This document shows, one piece after another, positions 17,105-26,066 of a stretch of 64,000 bases of DNA. The DNA comes from Thiobacillus sp. (GTDB taxonomy: Bacteria; Pseudomonadota; Gammaproteobacteria; Burkholderiales; Thiobacillaceae), in assembly GCA_016124745.1 (NCBI GenBank), contig WGNC01000008.1, positions 62,001-126,000 on the forward strand, read 5' to 3'. Under the pieces are notes generated by a model. That model was not told where the DNA came from. It did not search any database and saw nothing but the letters and a program-made list of their open reading frames with translations. The position numbers were made by a program, and so were the translations under genes. Numbering within the stretch: position 1 is the first letter of the stretch; every line of letters starts with the position of its first letter.

Positions 17105-18190
17105 CTATGCCTTTTCAGAGTAGCCGGTGACTTCCAGCCCGAACCCGTCCATCGCAGGCATCTTGCGCGGACTGGCCAACAGCTTCATTTTTCCGACGCC
17201 GAGGTCGCGCAGGATCTGTGCCCCGATGCCGTAATCGCGCAGATCGTATTTGCGCGTTGCGGCAGGGGCAGGGTGGATGCGCTCGAGCAGCGCATCGGCG
17301 GTTTCCGGCCGATGCAGCAGTACGATGACGCCGCATTGCGATTCGGCGATGCGCTCCATCGCGCCCAGGATCGGCCAGGAATGGCCGCCCCCGGTGACGT
17401 CGAGAAAGTCCATCACGCTGAGCGGCTCGTGCACGCGCACCAGGGTTTCCTGGTCGGCGTGGATTTCGCCCTTGACCAGTGCCAGATGCGTCTCCTTGGC
17501 GCACTTGTCGCGATAGGCGACCAGGCGGAACGCGCCGTACACCGTCTGGATCAGGCGGTCGGCCGCGCGCTCGACCAGACTTTCGGTCTGGTTGCGGTAA
17601 TGGATCAGGTCGGCGATGGCGCCGATCTTCAGGCCGTGTTCCTGTGCGAACGGAATCAGGTCGGGCAGCCGCGCCATGGTGCCGTCGTCTTTCAGAATCT
17701 CGCAGATCACCGAGGCGGGCTGCAGTCCGGCCAGCCCCCCCAGGTCGCAGCCGGCTTCGGTGTGGCCGGCGCGCACCAGCACGCCGCCGGGCTGCGCGCG
17801 CAGCGGGAAGATATGGCCGGGCTGGATGATATCGGTTGGCTTGGCGTCATGCTTCACGGCCGCCTGGATGGTGACCGCGCGATCGGCCGCGGATATGCCG
17901 GTGGTCACGCCTTCGGCTGCCTCGATCGACACAGTGAACGCCGTCCCGTGCGGCGTCATGTTGTCGTTCACCATCTGCTTCAGGCCGAGCTGGCGGCAAC
18001 GCTCGTCGGTCAGCGTGAGGCAGATCAGGCCGCGACCGTACCTGGCCATGAAGTTGATCGCGTCCGGGGTGGCGAATTCGGCGGCCATCACCAGGTCGCC
18101 CTCGTTTTCGCGGTCTTCCTCGTCGACCAGCACGACCATGCGGCCGGCTTTCAGTTCTTCGATGATTTCAAGGGTGGAGGCGAGGCTCAT
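17105..18190 (-). CDS. ribBA: 3,4-dihydroxy-2-butanone-4-phosphate synthase with degenerate GTP cyclohydrolase II domain
   Basis: This protein of 361 residues has an intact N-terminal RibB domain (VLVDEEDRENEGDL, YGRGLICLTLTDERC, GHIFPLRAQPGGVLVRAGHTEA). The C-terminal half has the RibA fold, but where active GTP cyclohydrolase II has the zinc cysteines (C-x10-C-x-C) it reads HEPLSVMDFLDVTGGGHSWP with no cysteine. It is therefore probably RibB plus an inactive RibX domain, a form known in Proteobacteria. The start touches the ribE stop (base 18190 shared), so the genes are coupled. GTP cyclohydrolase II must be encoded elsewhere. Confidence 0.93.
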   Translation of the reverse strand: MSLASTLEIIEELKAGRMVVLVDEEDRENEGDLVMAAEFATPDAINFMARYGRGLICLTLTDERCRQLGLKQMVNDNMTPHGTAFTVSIEAAEGVTTGISAADRAVTIQAAVKHDAKPTDIIQPGHIFPLRAQPGGVLVRAGHTEAGCDLGGLAGLQPASVICEILKDDGTMARLPDLIPFAQEHGLKIGAIADLIHYRNQTESLVERAADRLIQTVYGAFRLVAYRDKCAKETHLALVKGEIHADQETLVRVHEPLSVMDFLDVTGGGHSWPILGAMERIAESQCGVIVLLHRPETADALLERIHPAPAATRKYDLRDYGIGAQILRDLGVGKMKLLASPRKMPAMDGFGLEVTGYSEKA

Positions 18191-18795
18191 CAGTCTTTAT
18201 CCGTTGTTTGGGTGAATTGCATCATGCGTTCGACATAGCGCGCGATCATGTCGACTTCAAGGTTGACGCGGCTGCCCGTCGCGAGGTGCTTGAGCGTGGT
18301 CATCTCAAGCGTGTGCGGGATCAGATTGAGGGCGAAGCGTGCGCCTTCGACCGCATTCACCGTCAGCGACACGCCGTTCACGGTGATCGATCCCTTGCGG
18401 ATGATGTAGCGTGCGAGTTCTGGCGGGGCATCGATTTCGAGCAGGTGCGATTCGCCCACCGGAACGAAGCGGTGTACCGTGCCGACGCCGTCGACATGCC
18501 CCGACGCCAGATGGCCGCCGAGGCGGTCGGCCAGCCGCAGCGCTTTTTCCAGATTGACCTCGGCGCCAGGCGCGAACCCTTCGGTGCAGCGCAGGGTTTC
18601 GGCCGAGACGTCGACGCTGAAGCTGTCGGGTGACAGCGCCACCGCGGTCAGGCAGACGCCGTTGACCGCGATGCTGTCGCCGAGACCGACGTCGGAAAAG
18701 TCGAGCCCGCCGCCGCTGATGACCATGCGCGCGTCGGCGCCGCGCGCTTCGTATTCGTGGATGCGGCCAATGGATTGAATGATGCCTGTGAACAT
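18190..18795 (-). CDS. ribE: Riboflavin synthase, alpha subunit
   Basis: This protein of 201 residues begins MFTGIIQSIGRIHEYEARGA and contains two lumazine-binding repeats (DSIAVNGVCLTAV and GSITVNGVSLTVNAV). It makes riboflavin by dismutation of two lumazines. An upstream in-frame ATG at 18870 would add 25 unrelated residues; MFTGII is the universal start. No FMN riboswitch was recognised in the 112 bp upstream. Confidence 0.95.
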   Translation of the reverse strand: MFTGIIQSIGRIHEYEARGADARMVISGGGLDFSDVGLGDSIAVNGVCLTAVALSPDSFSVDVSAETLRCTEGFAPGAEVNLEKALRLADRLGGHLASGHVDGVGTVHRFVPVGESHLLEIDAPPELARYIIRKGSITVNGVSLTVNAVEGARFALNLIPHTLEMTTLKHLATGSRVNLEVDMIARYVERMMQFTQTTDKD

Positions 18796-18907
18796 ACGCG
18801 TGAAGGCCAGCCAGTAAGACCCAGCATTGTAGGCGTTTAGGCAGGGCGGGAGAACCCCGCTCAAGCGCAAGCGTAAGTGGGTCGACGTCGGGTTCGTGGC
18901 AAAAGGG

Positions 18908-20611
18908 TCAGGCTGCCTGCGCGTAGCTCACCCTGTCGCGGCCCTTCTGCTTGGATTGGTAAAGGTAGCCGTCTGCCGCTGAAATCAGGGCATCCAGCGT
19001 GGCGTGATCGGCATCCTTCTGCGCCACCCCGAAACTCGCCGTGATCGCGGTTTCTCCCTGTGCATGGGGAACGCGGATCTGCGCGATTGCGGCGCGCAGA
19101 CGCTCCGCCAGTGCCACTGCTTCTTTCAGGCTCGTTTCCGGCATGAAGACGATGAATTCCTCGCCGCCCCAGCGGGCCAGCACATCGCCCTGGCGGATCG
19201 ACCGGGAGAGCGCCGCCGCGACCGCAGTCAGGGTTTCGTCGCCGTGCTCATGGCCATGGCTGTCGTTGATCTGCTTGAACAGGTCGATATCGAGCGCGAT
19301 GACGGCGGCATCGCGCCCCTTGCGGCGCGCGGTGCTCCATATCGGTTCGGTTTTCTCGTAGAAGGAGCGCCGGTTGTTCAGGCCGGTAAGCGGGTCCAGA
19401 TGCGCCAGCTGTTCAGCGCTCAGCTTGGCTGCCTGCAGCATGCGGAACTGGTGCGACAGGGCCAGCGCCAGCAGGGTCGCATCAACCATCATCCCGAGTT
19501 CGACCGCCCGGAATGTCCAGCTGGAAAACGGGATGAATCCCCAGGTGGACAGCGTGGTCAGCACCGCACCGGACATGCCGGCAATGGACGCGAGCAAAAA
19601 GTATCGGGCCGGCTTCTGCCCGGAATGGACGGATAGCGCGCCCAGCAGCAGCATGATGAGCGTAAACAGGAAGACGAAGGTGAAGGAGACAAGCAGTGCA
19701 GCCCGTTGGTCGGCATACAGCGCGGCCATCGCAAACATCCCGCCGAAGACCAGGCAGTAGGCGATGATCACACGGCGAACGCGCGGGAAATGCGTTTCCA
19801 CATCGAGAAAACGATTGGCGAACAGCAAACCGCTTATCCCATAGAGAAACATCAGGATCGGATTCGACCATTGCTGCCATCGCACCGCCCCGGGCCAGAT
19901 CCAGGCAAAGCCGTGGCCGGTGTAGGCGATGTTCATGGTCATGAACAGCGTCAGGTACAGCGAATAAAAAAGGTATCTGGAACTGCGAAAGCTCGCTGAC
20001 AGAATGGCGTTATAGGCGATCAGCGCGAGCAGGAAGCCATACAACAGACCGTAGCTGATTTCCTGCCGTGCCTCACGGATGCGTGCTCCTTCGGTGTCCA
20101 TGAGGTAGATTGGAACGACCATGGGGTCTGGCGTTTCGACACGGATGAATACATCGCTGAGTCCTGGCTCGAATTGCGGGTCAAAGACAAAAAAGCGGCT
20201 GTTGACCGAACGCTGGCCGAACGGCTGGTCGTCGCCTACGCGATAGTTGGACAGGGTTTTGCCGCCCTGGCGAATGTAGACCTGAACGCTGTCAAGCCAG
20301 GCATTTTCGATGGCCAGCCTTCTGTGCGTGGGCACCGGAGTCGGATTGTCCACCGTGAAATGAATCCAGACCGGCTGCGAGCCGATCCCGAAATTCAGCA
20401 CCGCACGGCGCCCGGGGGAGAACTTTCCTGCCCGTTGCGCGGTGATTGCCTGAACGGGATCGAGTGGTCCTGCCGTTTCTTTCAGGTAAGTGGTGTAGAG
20501 GCCGATGGCTGTTTCATGGGCTTGCGCCAGCGAGAGTGGCATAGCCCCAATTGATGCGCTCCAGAAGATCGCAAGCACGAGGCAATACCGGGAGAGTCTG
20601 CTGAATCCCAT
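18908..20611 (-). CDS. 7TM-DISM diguanylate cyclase
   Basis: This protein of 567 residues starts with a signal peptide ending about SLAQA. A periplasmic 7TMR-DISM-type beta domain of about 150 residues follows, then seven membrane helices (about 190-380) and a GGDEF domain. The cyclase signature is LARWGGEEFIVF, so it should be active. RQGD five residues before it matches the inhibitory RxxD site for c-di-GMP feedback. DPLTGLNNRRSFYE marks the domain start. ATG 20611 is chosen because it begins a proper signal peptide; the frame stays open to 21133, but that extension lacks protein character. Confidence 0.9.
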   Translation of the reverse strand: MGFSRLSRYCLVLAIFWSASIGAMPLSLAQAHETAIGLYTTYLKETAGPLDPVQAITAQRAGKFSPGRRAVLNFGIGSQPVWIHFTVDNPTPVPTHRRLAIENAWLDSVQVYIRQGGKTLSNYRVGDDQPFGQRSVNSRFFVFDPQFEPGLSDVFIRVETPDPMVVPIYLMDTEGARIREARQEISYGLLYGFLLALIAYNAILSASFRSSRYLFYSLYLTLFMTMNIAYTGHGFAWIWPGAVRWQQWSNPILMFLYGISGLLFANRFLDVETHFPRVRRVIIAYCLVFGGMFAMAALYADQRAALLVSFTFVFLFTLIMLLLGALSVHSGQKPARYFLLASIAGMSGAVLTTLSTWGFIPFSSWTFRAVELGMMVDATLLALALSHQFRMLQAAKLSAEQLAHLDPLTGLNNRRSFYEKTEPIWSTARRKGRDAAVIALDIDLFKQINDSHGHEHGDETLTAVAAALSRSIRQGDVLARWGGEEFIVFMPETSLKEAVALAERLRAAIAQIRVPHAQGETAITASFGVAQKDADHATLDALISAADGYLYQSKQKGRDRVSYAQAA

Positions 20612-20992
20612 GGAGTCTGAATGAAACAGGTTGATCCGAAACGCGGAGCCGGGAAGGTGCCGCAGCGAAGCATGAAATATACAGGCACCTGCTCCTAAAA
20701 AGCGCTTTGCGGTGCACCTGCGCATGCAGGATGACTGGCCGGTATTCGCTTCTGATTGCACGATGGCGAAGCACGAAGGTGTCAGGAGCCATTCGGTTGC
20801 AAAGCGGTGCCTTGCCGCCTTGGCGGAATGCCCTAGTGGAAAAATCCACAGATTCCCTGATCGGGGGTGTGCCTTGCTGTCACGGCGGTGCCGAACGTTT
20901 CCGGTCGTCGCCGTGTTCTTGTCACCATTCGCTGCCTCCGCGGCAGAGACCCCGAGCTGGCGTGTGCCCATCCTGCTCGGCTCGGACTTCAC
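20612..20992. other. Intergenic stretch upstream of the diguanylate cyclase
   Basis: No intact gene is seen here. A short plus-strand frame near 20885-20950 resembles a signal peptide (VVAVFLSPFAASAAE) but runs into a stop at 21044 and could be a fragment. The region must contain the promoter of the minus-strand cyclase; no clear -35/-10 pair was picked out. Confidence 0.4.
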
Positions 20993-21277
20993 GCTGCCGG
21001 CAAGCCCGTCGGGATCAACGAACACATCGGACGTCGTCTGGTGACCGCGTTCGGCAACTCCGACGGCGACCAGCAGATGCTTGAATGGACGCAGGCCGGC
21101 AACGGTGCGCGCCTGATGATGCTTGTGCATCACGACGACGCCGTGCGCGAGTGGGCCTACGGGCCGAAGTCGAAGATCGGCACGTTCAGCGACGCCCTAA
21201 TGGCCGAAGCCAGCAAGCGGGGCTGGACGGTCATCAGCATGAAGAACGACTGGAAGAAGGGCTTTCCGTTCGAGTAG
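20993..21277 (+). pseudogene. C-terminal remnant of a HAD-family hydrolase
   Basis: The plus strand reads GKPVGINEHIGRRLVTAFGN, then SDGDQQMLEWT and a final WTVISMKNDWKKGFPFE. This is the usual C-terminus of secreted HAD-like phosphatases, including the GNSDGD motif that carries acidic catalytic residues. About 95 residues remain; the N-terminal two thirds, with the nucleophile DxD, are absent. It is a 5'-truncated fragment next to other degraded sequence. Confidence 0.7.
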
Positions 21278-21393
21278 ACGGATCGCCGAAGCGTCATCGC
21301 TGCGTGGCCGGAAGCGGCCGGCGTCCGGCATCTGAATTGACGGGCGGCCGCGAGCGGCGCTGCCAGCCGACTGCGGCTTCCCGGCCGGCTGGC

Positions 21394-22656
21394 CTATGCC
21401 ACTTGGGCTGCGCTGGGCGGCAGTGCGATTTTCTGGTCGGTGCTGAACTGATAATCGTGGAAGATGTGTTCGGCGCTCAGCATCTGGTAGCTGCCGTCCG
21501 CCAGGCGGTGGCTGGTGTCCTTGAGCCGCCAGGTGGTCTGGCCGCAGGTCCAGATGTCGAAATTGCGCATGTGGGTGCACAGGCAGGTCTTGTCCTTGAC
21601 CGATATCTTCTTTGCGTCGGGGTGCAGGGCGACTTCGCGGTTGTAGGCATCGATATAGGCGCAGTTTCCCTTGGCGTCGAGCAGGTAGCCATAGGCCTCG
21701 CAGTTGGGACGGATGCCCGCGCCGATGCCGGGGCTTCCTTTGAGCATGCGCATCGGGTAGCCGGTCGGCGACAGCAGGTTGACCTCGATATCGTCGTCGC
21801 TGGCCTTGAAATACTCCTGCTTGACCTTGTCCGGCAGGCCGCATTCGTGGCTGACGGTGAAGCGGGTCGCCACCTGGACGGCGGCCGCACCCTGCTGCAG
21901 GAAGGCGGTGGCGTCGCTGCCGGTGAAGATGCCGCCGGCCGCAATGACCGGGATGTCGAGTTGTTCGGCCTTGAGGTAGGCCAGCACTTCGTCGACGATG
22001 GTATGCAGGTCGTATTTCGCCCAGTCCAGGCCGAAGCCGAGGTGGCCGCCGGCGAGCGGCCCCTCGACCACGATGAAGTCGGGCAGGCGGTTGAGCCGGG
22101 CATTCTTGCGCAGGAACAGCGCCAGCGCGCGCGGCGAGGAGACGATGATGCCGAGCTTGGCGTCGCGGAATCGCGGGTGGTCTTCCATCAGGGCGAACGA
22201 ACCGAGGTGCAGGCCGGCACTGAGCGTGATGCCGTCGATGCCGGCGTCGAGCGCAGCCGATAAACGCACGCGCAGCGTATCGCCGGGCGCGTTCATGGTC
22301 AGCTTTTCCATGCAGTTGACGAAAATCATGCCGTCGCCGCGCTTGGCTTCCATGGTCCGGCCGACGTGGTTGCGCGTGGCCTCTGCGAGCGTCGAGAGGC
22401 AGAACTTCACCGAGGACTTGTCGCTGCTGGCGACGTTGTGCTTGTACTGCTTGAGCTTCTGACTGACGAATTTGGTGTCGAAGCGCTGGTCCGACACGGT
22501 CTGCACCATGGCGTCGGAAATATGCCCGATGCCGCCCAAGCGGGCGGCCTCGAGCGCTAGGTCGGCGGTGGAGATGTCCACGCCCATGCCGCCGACCACG
22601 ATGGGCACCAGTTCCTGCTTGCCGAAGTGCAGGCGAAAATCATCGACACGTTTCAT
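21394..22656 (-). CDS. Nitronate monooxygenase-like flavoprotein
   Basis: This protein of 420 residues has a TIM-barrel: VPIVVGGMGVDISTADLALE, IDGITLSAGLHLGSF, FIVVEGPLAGGHLGFGLDW and IPVIAAGGIFTGSDATAFLQ match the FMN-binding and phosphate loops of the 2-nitropropane dioxygenase family. The C-terminal 120 residues contain several cysteines (DKTCLCTHMRNFDIWTCGQ) not usual for the family, possibly a metal-binding extension. ATG 22656 has AAGGAAC upstream; an in-frame ATG at 22728 is less likely. The substrate is unknown. Confidence 0.75.
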   Translation of the reverse strand: MKRVDDFRLHFGKQELVPIVVGGMGVDISTADLALEAARLGGIGHISDAMVQTVSDQRFDTKFVSQKLKQYKHNVASSDKSSVKFCLSTLAEATRNHVGRTMEAKRGDGMIFVNCMEKLTMNAPGDTLRVRLSAALDAGIDGITLSAGLHLGSFALMEDHPRFRDAKLGIIVSSPRALALFLRKNARLNRLPDFIVVEGPLAGGHLGFGLDWAKYDLHTIVDEVLAYLKAEQLDIPVIAAGGIFTGSDATAFLQQGAAAVQVATRFTVSHECGLPDKVKQEYFKASDDDIEVNLLSPTGYPMRMLKGSPGIGAGIRPNCEAYGYLLDAKGNCAYIDAYNREVALHPDAKKISVKDKTCLCTHMRNFDIWTCGQTTWRLKDTSHRLADGSYQMLSAEHIFHDYQFSTDQKIALPPSAAQVA

Positions 22657-22998
22657 TCTGTTCCTTGGAATTTCGTTGACAGGATCGAGCGGCATTTGCG
22701 CCGGCTTCATCCCTAAGTTCATTGTCACCGCAGGCGGGCAAGTGAATCAAGTAAAACGTCCCCTTAACGATAAGCGCCGCGTTGCTTGCACCCGCTTGAT
22801 CCATGACAGCAGTGCGGCGGCAGGGCATGCATTCATGCCATGGCCTTTGCAGACACCCCTGGCCGGATGCGGACAATTCTTCGCAGACGTGGGGATCCCT
22901 GCCGGAAGATTTGATGTTCGCAAGCATGCCAGGAACCCGCAAAGGCGTTGAACTGCGTGTGCTTAAGTATATAAGGATAAGCCAATCTGAATTTCATC

Positions 22999-23026
22999 TT
23001 GACACAAACACAACATGAAGTATGTT
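22999..23026 (+). promoter_or_regulatory. Putative nrdD promoter
   Basis: TTGACA (22999-23004) and TATGTT (23021-23026) are separated by 16 bp. The -10 overlaps the first NrdR box, which fits repression by NrdR. The leader to the ATG at 23070 is about 35-40 nt. Confidence 0.5.
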
Positions 23027-23055
23027 TAACGATAACAAAACACAATATGTAGTCA
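23008..23055 (+). promoter_or_regulatory. Tandem NrdR boxes
   Basis: ACACAACATGAAGTAT (23008-23023) and ACACAATATGTAGTCA (23040-23055) both resemble the NrdR consensus acaCwAtATwTwGtgt. They start exactly 32 bp apart, about three helical turns, the spacing known for paired NrdR boxes. The second ends 14 bp before the nrdD ATG. NrdR itself is encoded at 41154-41606. Confidence 0.8.
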
Positions 23056-23069
23056 ACCAGGAGGCGGTC

Positions 23070-25100
23070 ATGTCAGATGTGGGCAGGGAGTCCGTGGTGG
23101 CGATGCCGCCGCGCGAGGTGGTCAAGCGCGACGGGCGGCGCGTGGCATTCGATGCCGGCAAGATTCGTTCGGCTTTGCTGCGGGCCGGGCAGGCCAGCGG
23201 CGAATGCGGCGAGGCCGAGGCCGATCTGCTGACCGCCCAGGTGGTCAAGGTGCTGCGCCACAGCTTCCGCAATACCCCGCCGGACATCGAGCGCATCCAG
23301 GACGTGGTCGAGCAGAGCCTCATCGCCTCCAATCATTTGCAGACTGCGCGTGCCTACATTGCCTACCGCGAAAGTCACAAAAAGCTGCGTGAAGACCGCA
23401 AGACCGTGGTCGATGTCGAAGCCGCGATCAACGAATACCTGTCGCGCCAGGACTGGCGCGTCAACGCCAACGCCAACCAGGGCTATTCGCTGGGCGGGCT
23501 CATTCTAAACGTCTCGGGCAAGGTGGTGGCCAACTACTGGCTCAATCACGTCTATTCGCCCGAACTCGGCGCCGCCCATCGCGACGGCTCGCTGCACGTC
23601 CACGACCTCGACATGCTCGCCGGCTACTGCGCGGGCTGGTCGCTGCGTACCCTGCTGCACGAAGGCCTCAACGGCGTGCCGGGCAAGGTCGAGGCGGGGC
23701 CGCCGAAGCACATGTCAAGTGCGGTCGGCCAGATCGTCAACTTCCTCGGCACGCTGCAGAACGAATGGGCCGGCGCGCAGGCGTTCTCGTCCTTCGACAC
23801 CTACATGGCGCCGTTCATCCGCCAGGATGGCATGAGTTATGAAAGCGTGAAGCAGTGCATCCAGGAACTGATCTACAACCTCAACGTGCCGTCGCGCTGG
23901 GGCACGCAGACGCCGTTCACCAACCTGACCTTCGACTGGACCTGCCCCGAGGACCTGCGCGAGCAGGTGCCGGTCATCGCCGGCGAGGAAATGCCTTTCA
24001 CCTACGGTGATCTGCAACTCGAGATGGACATGATCAACCGCGCCTACATCGAGGTCATGACCACCGGCGACGCCAAGGGCCGGGTGTTCACCTTCCCCAT
24101 CCCGACCTACAACATGACGCCGGATTTTCCGTGGGAGTCTGAAAACGCCGACCGGCTGTTCGCCATGACCGCGCGCTACGGCCTGCCGTATTTCCAGAAC
24201 TTCATCAATTCGGAGATGAAGCCGAATCACATCCGCTCGATGTGCTGCCGCCTGCAGCTCGACCTCAGGGAATTGCTGAAGCGCGGCAACGGCCTGTTCG
24301 GCTCGGCCGAGCAGACCGGTTCGGTCGGTGTGGTGACGGTCAACTGCGCGCGCCTGGGCCATGAATACCATGGTGACGAAGCCGGTCTGCTGCGTCGGCT
24401 CGATCTGCTGCTCGACATGGCGAAGAACGGCCTGGAAATCAAGCGCAAGGAAATCCAGCGCCTGATGGATCAAGGCCTGTTCCCCTACACCAAGCGCTAT
24501 CTCGGCACGCTGCGCAATCACTTCTCGACGATAGGCGTCAACGGCGTCAACGAGATGATCCGCAACTTCACAAATGATGGGCACGACATCACGAGCGAGT
24601 GGGGCCACGATTTCGCGCTGAGCCTGCTCGACCATATCCGCGGCCGCATCGCCGCGTTCCAGGAAGAAACCGGCCATATGTACAACCTCGAAGCCACGCC
24701 GGCCGAAGGCACCACCTATCGCTTCGCCAAGGAAGACAGGAAGCGCTATCCGGACATCCTGCAGGCGGGCACCGACGAGGCGCCGTATTACACCAATTCG
24801 TCGCAGTTGCCCGTGGGCTTCACCGACGACGCCTTCGAGGCGCTGGAGCGGCAGGACGACCTGCAGCGCAAGTACACCGGCGGCACCGTGCTGCATTTGT
24901 ACATGTCGGAGAATATTTCATCGATCAACGCCTGCCGCAATCTGGTGCGCCGATCGCTGACGCGCTTCCGCCTGCCCTACATCACGATCACGCCGACTTT
25001 TTCCATCTGCCCCAAACACGGATACCTCGCCGGCGAGCACGAGTTCTGTCCCGTTTGCGATGAAGAAGCCCTGACCCGCAAACGCGCGGTTGCTGCCTGA
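23070..25100 (+). CDS. nrdD: Anaerobic ribonucleoside-triphosphate reductase, catalytic core lacking the glycyl-radical tail
   Basis: This protein of 676 residues has an N-terminal ATP-cone (VVKRDGRRVAFDAGKIRSAL). The class III reductase core includes QTPFTNLTFDWTCP and HIRSMCCRLQLD. The C-terminus ends with a zinc-binding-like CPKHGYLAGEHEFCPVCDEE. The usual glycyl-radical finale (R-x-x-GY-x-RP) is missing and is instead encoded by the next small gene in another frame. AGGAGGCGGTC precedes the ATG at 23070. It reduces NTPs to dNTPs without oxygen; regulation by NrdR is indicated by the upstream boxes. Confidence 0.93.
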   Translation: MSDVGRESVVAMPPREVVKRDGRRVAFDAGKIRSALLRAGQASGECGEAEADLLTAQVVKVLRHSFRNTPPDIERIQDVVEQSLIASNHLQTARAYIAYRESHKKLREDRKTVVDVEAAINEYLSRQDWRVNANANQGYSLGGLILNVSGKVVANYWLNHVYSPELGAAHRDGSLHVHDLDMLAGYCAGWSLRTLLHEGLNGVPGKVEAGPPKHMSSAVGQIVNFLGTLQNEWAGAQAFSSFDTYMAPFIRQDGMSYESVKQCIQELIYNLNVPSRWGTQTPFTNLTFDWTCPEDLREQVPVIAGEEMPFTYGDLQLEMDMINRAYIEVMTTGDAKGRVFTFPIPTYNMTPDFPWESENADRLFAMTARYGLPYFQNFINSEMKPNHIRSMCCRLQLDLRELLKRGNGLFGSAEQTGSVGVVTVNCARLGHEYHGDEAGLLRRLDLLLDMAKNGLEIKRKEIQRLMDQGLFPYTKRYLGTLRNHFSTIGVNGVNEMIRNFTNDGHDITSEWGHDFALSLLDHIRGRIAAFQEETGHMYNLEATPAEGTTYRFAKEDRKRYPDILQAGTDEAPYYTNSSQLPVGFTDDAFEALERQDDLQRKYTGGTVLHLYMSENISSINACRNLVRRSLTRFRLPYITITPTFSICPKHGYLAGEHEFCPVCDEEALTRKRAVAA

Positions 25101-25116
25101 CCCCAAGGAGACCGAT

Positions 25117-25305
25117 ATGAACGACATGAGTGTTATTAAACGAGTCCATTCCGCCATCACCCTCAAGGACGAAGAGCGTACCCGCTGTGAAGTGTGGACC
25201 CGCGTGATGGGCTACCACCGCCCGACCACCAGCTTCAACAAGGGCAAGCAGAGCGAGCACCGCGAGCGGCAGTTCTTTATCGAGGGACGCTGCAAGCTGG
25301 GCTGA
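25117..25305 (+). CDS. Separate glycyl-radical domain of NrdD
   Basis: This protein of 62 residues contains CEVWTRVMGYHRPTTSFNKG and then KQSEHRERQFF, the motif that ends intact class III reductases of the RVxGYxRPVxxFNxGK type. Gly32 in RVMGYHRP is the predicted radical site. It has its own Shine-Dalgarno (CAAGGAG, 25105-25110) and begins 16 bp after the nrdD stop, in a different frame, so a single sequencing indel would not simply restore fusion. It would associate with the NrdD core and be activated by NrdG. Confidence 0.8.
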   Translation: MNDMSVIKRVHSAITLKDEERTRCEVWTRVMGYHRPTTSFNKGKQSEHRERQFFIEGRCKLG

Positions 25306-25349
25306 TCCTGCCATGCAGCAGCAACGAGCATGAGGCTGCGCCAACCATC

Positions 25350-26042
25350 ATGACGCTGCGCGTGGGCGGCCTGACGCCGCTTTCCACCACCGACTGGCCC
25401 GGCATGCTGGCCGCGGTGGTGTTTTGTCAGGGCTGTCCGTGGCGCTGCGGCTATTGCCACAATCCCGGCCTGATCCCGCCCCGTGGCGAGCGCGAAGTGC
25501 CTTGGCCAGACGTGATGGCTTTTCTGCGCCGCCGCCAGGGACTGCTCGACGGCGTGGTGTTTTCCGGCGGCGAGCCGACGCTGCAGGCCGGTCTGGCCGA
25601 CGCGATGCGCGACGTGCGCGACCTCGGCTTCAAGATCGGCCTGCACACCGGCGGCATGGTTGCCGACAATCTGGCTGCGGTGCTGCCGCTGGTCGACTGG
25701 GTGGGGCTGGATGTGAAGGCACCCTTCGCGGATTACCCGCGCATCACCGGCGCGGCCGGCAGCGGCGAACGTGCCTATGCCGGCCTGCAGCAGGTGCTGG
25801 CGTCCGGTATCGCACATGAAATCCGCACCACCGTGCATCCGGCGCTGCTGAACGACGCGGACCTGATCGGCATGGCGCGCGATCTCGCCGCGCGCGGGGT
25901 GAAGCATTACGTCATTCAGGCTTTCCGCAGCCAGGGCTGCAAGGACGAAAGCTTGTGCCGGAATACGACGCGCGCGCGAGCGTTGCAGGATGTGGGTGTG
26001 GAACTGGCCGGATTGTGCGAGGAATTAACGGTGCGTGCGTAG
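25350..26042 (+). CDS. nrdG: Anaerobic ribonucleotide reductase-activating radical SAM protein
   Basis: This protein of 230 residues has the radical SAM motif CPWRCGYC in FCQGCPWRCGYCHNPGL, plus VVFSGGEPTLQ. It uses SAM and a [4Fe-4S] cluster to generate the glycyl radical on the small protein upstream. The size and sequence fit the NrdG2 type rather than the shorter E. coli NrdG. The ATG at 25350 is chosen because the domain begins at once (MTLRVGGLTPLSTTDWPG); its Shine-Dalgarno is weak. It closes the nrdD operon, 25 bp before the convergent regulator gene. Confidence 0.9.
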   Translation: MTLRVGGLTPLSTTDWPGMLAAVVFCQGCPWRCGYCHNPGLIPPRGEREVPWPDVMAFLRRRQGLLDGVVFSGGEPTLQAGLADAMRDVRDLGFKIGLHTGGMVADNLAAVLPLVDWVGLDVKAPFADYPRITGAAGSGERAYAGLQQVLASGIAHEIRTTVHPALLNDADLIGMARDLAARGVKHYVIQAFRSQGCKDESLCRNTTRARALQDVGVELAGLCEELTVRA

Positions 26043-26066
26043 CATCCGCCGCAGTCTGAATATGGA

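Noticed and set aside
17021-18238. Plus-strand open frame opposite ribBA (and similar ones opposite recA, nrdD, ygiQ, pmbA and dctM)
   Set aside because: Antisense shadows of well-supported genes; their translations are His/Gln/Arg/Gly-rich without known motifs.
18796-18907. FMN riboswitch in front of ribE
   Set aside because: The short leader shows none of the conserved RFN sequence blocks.
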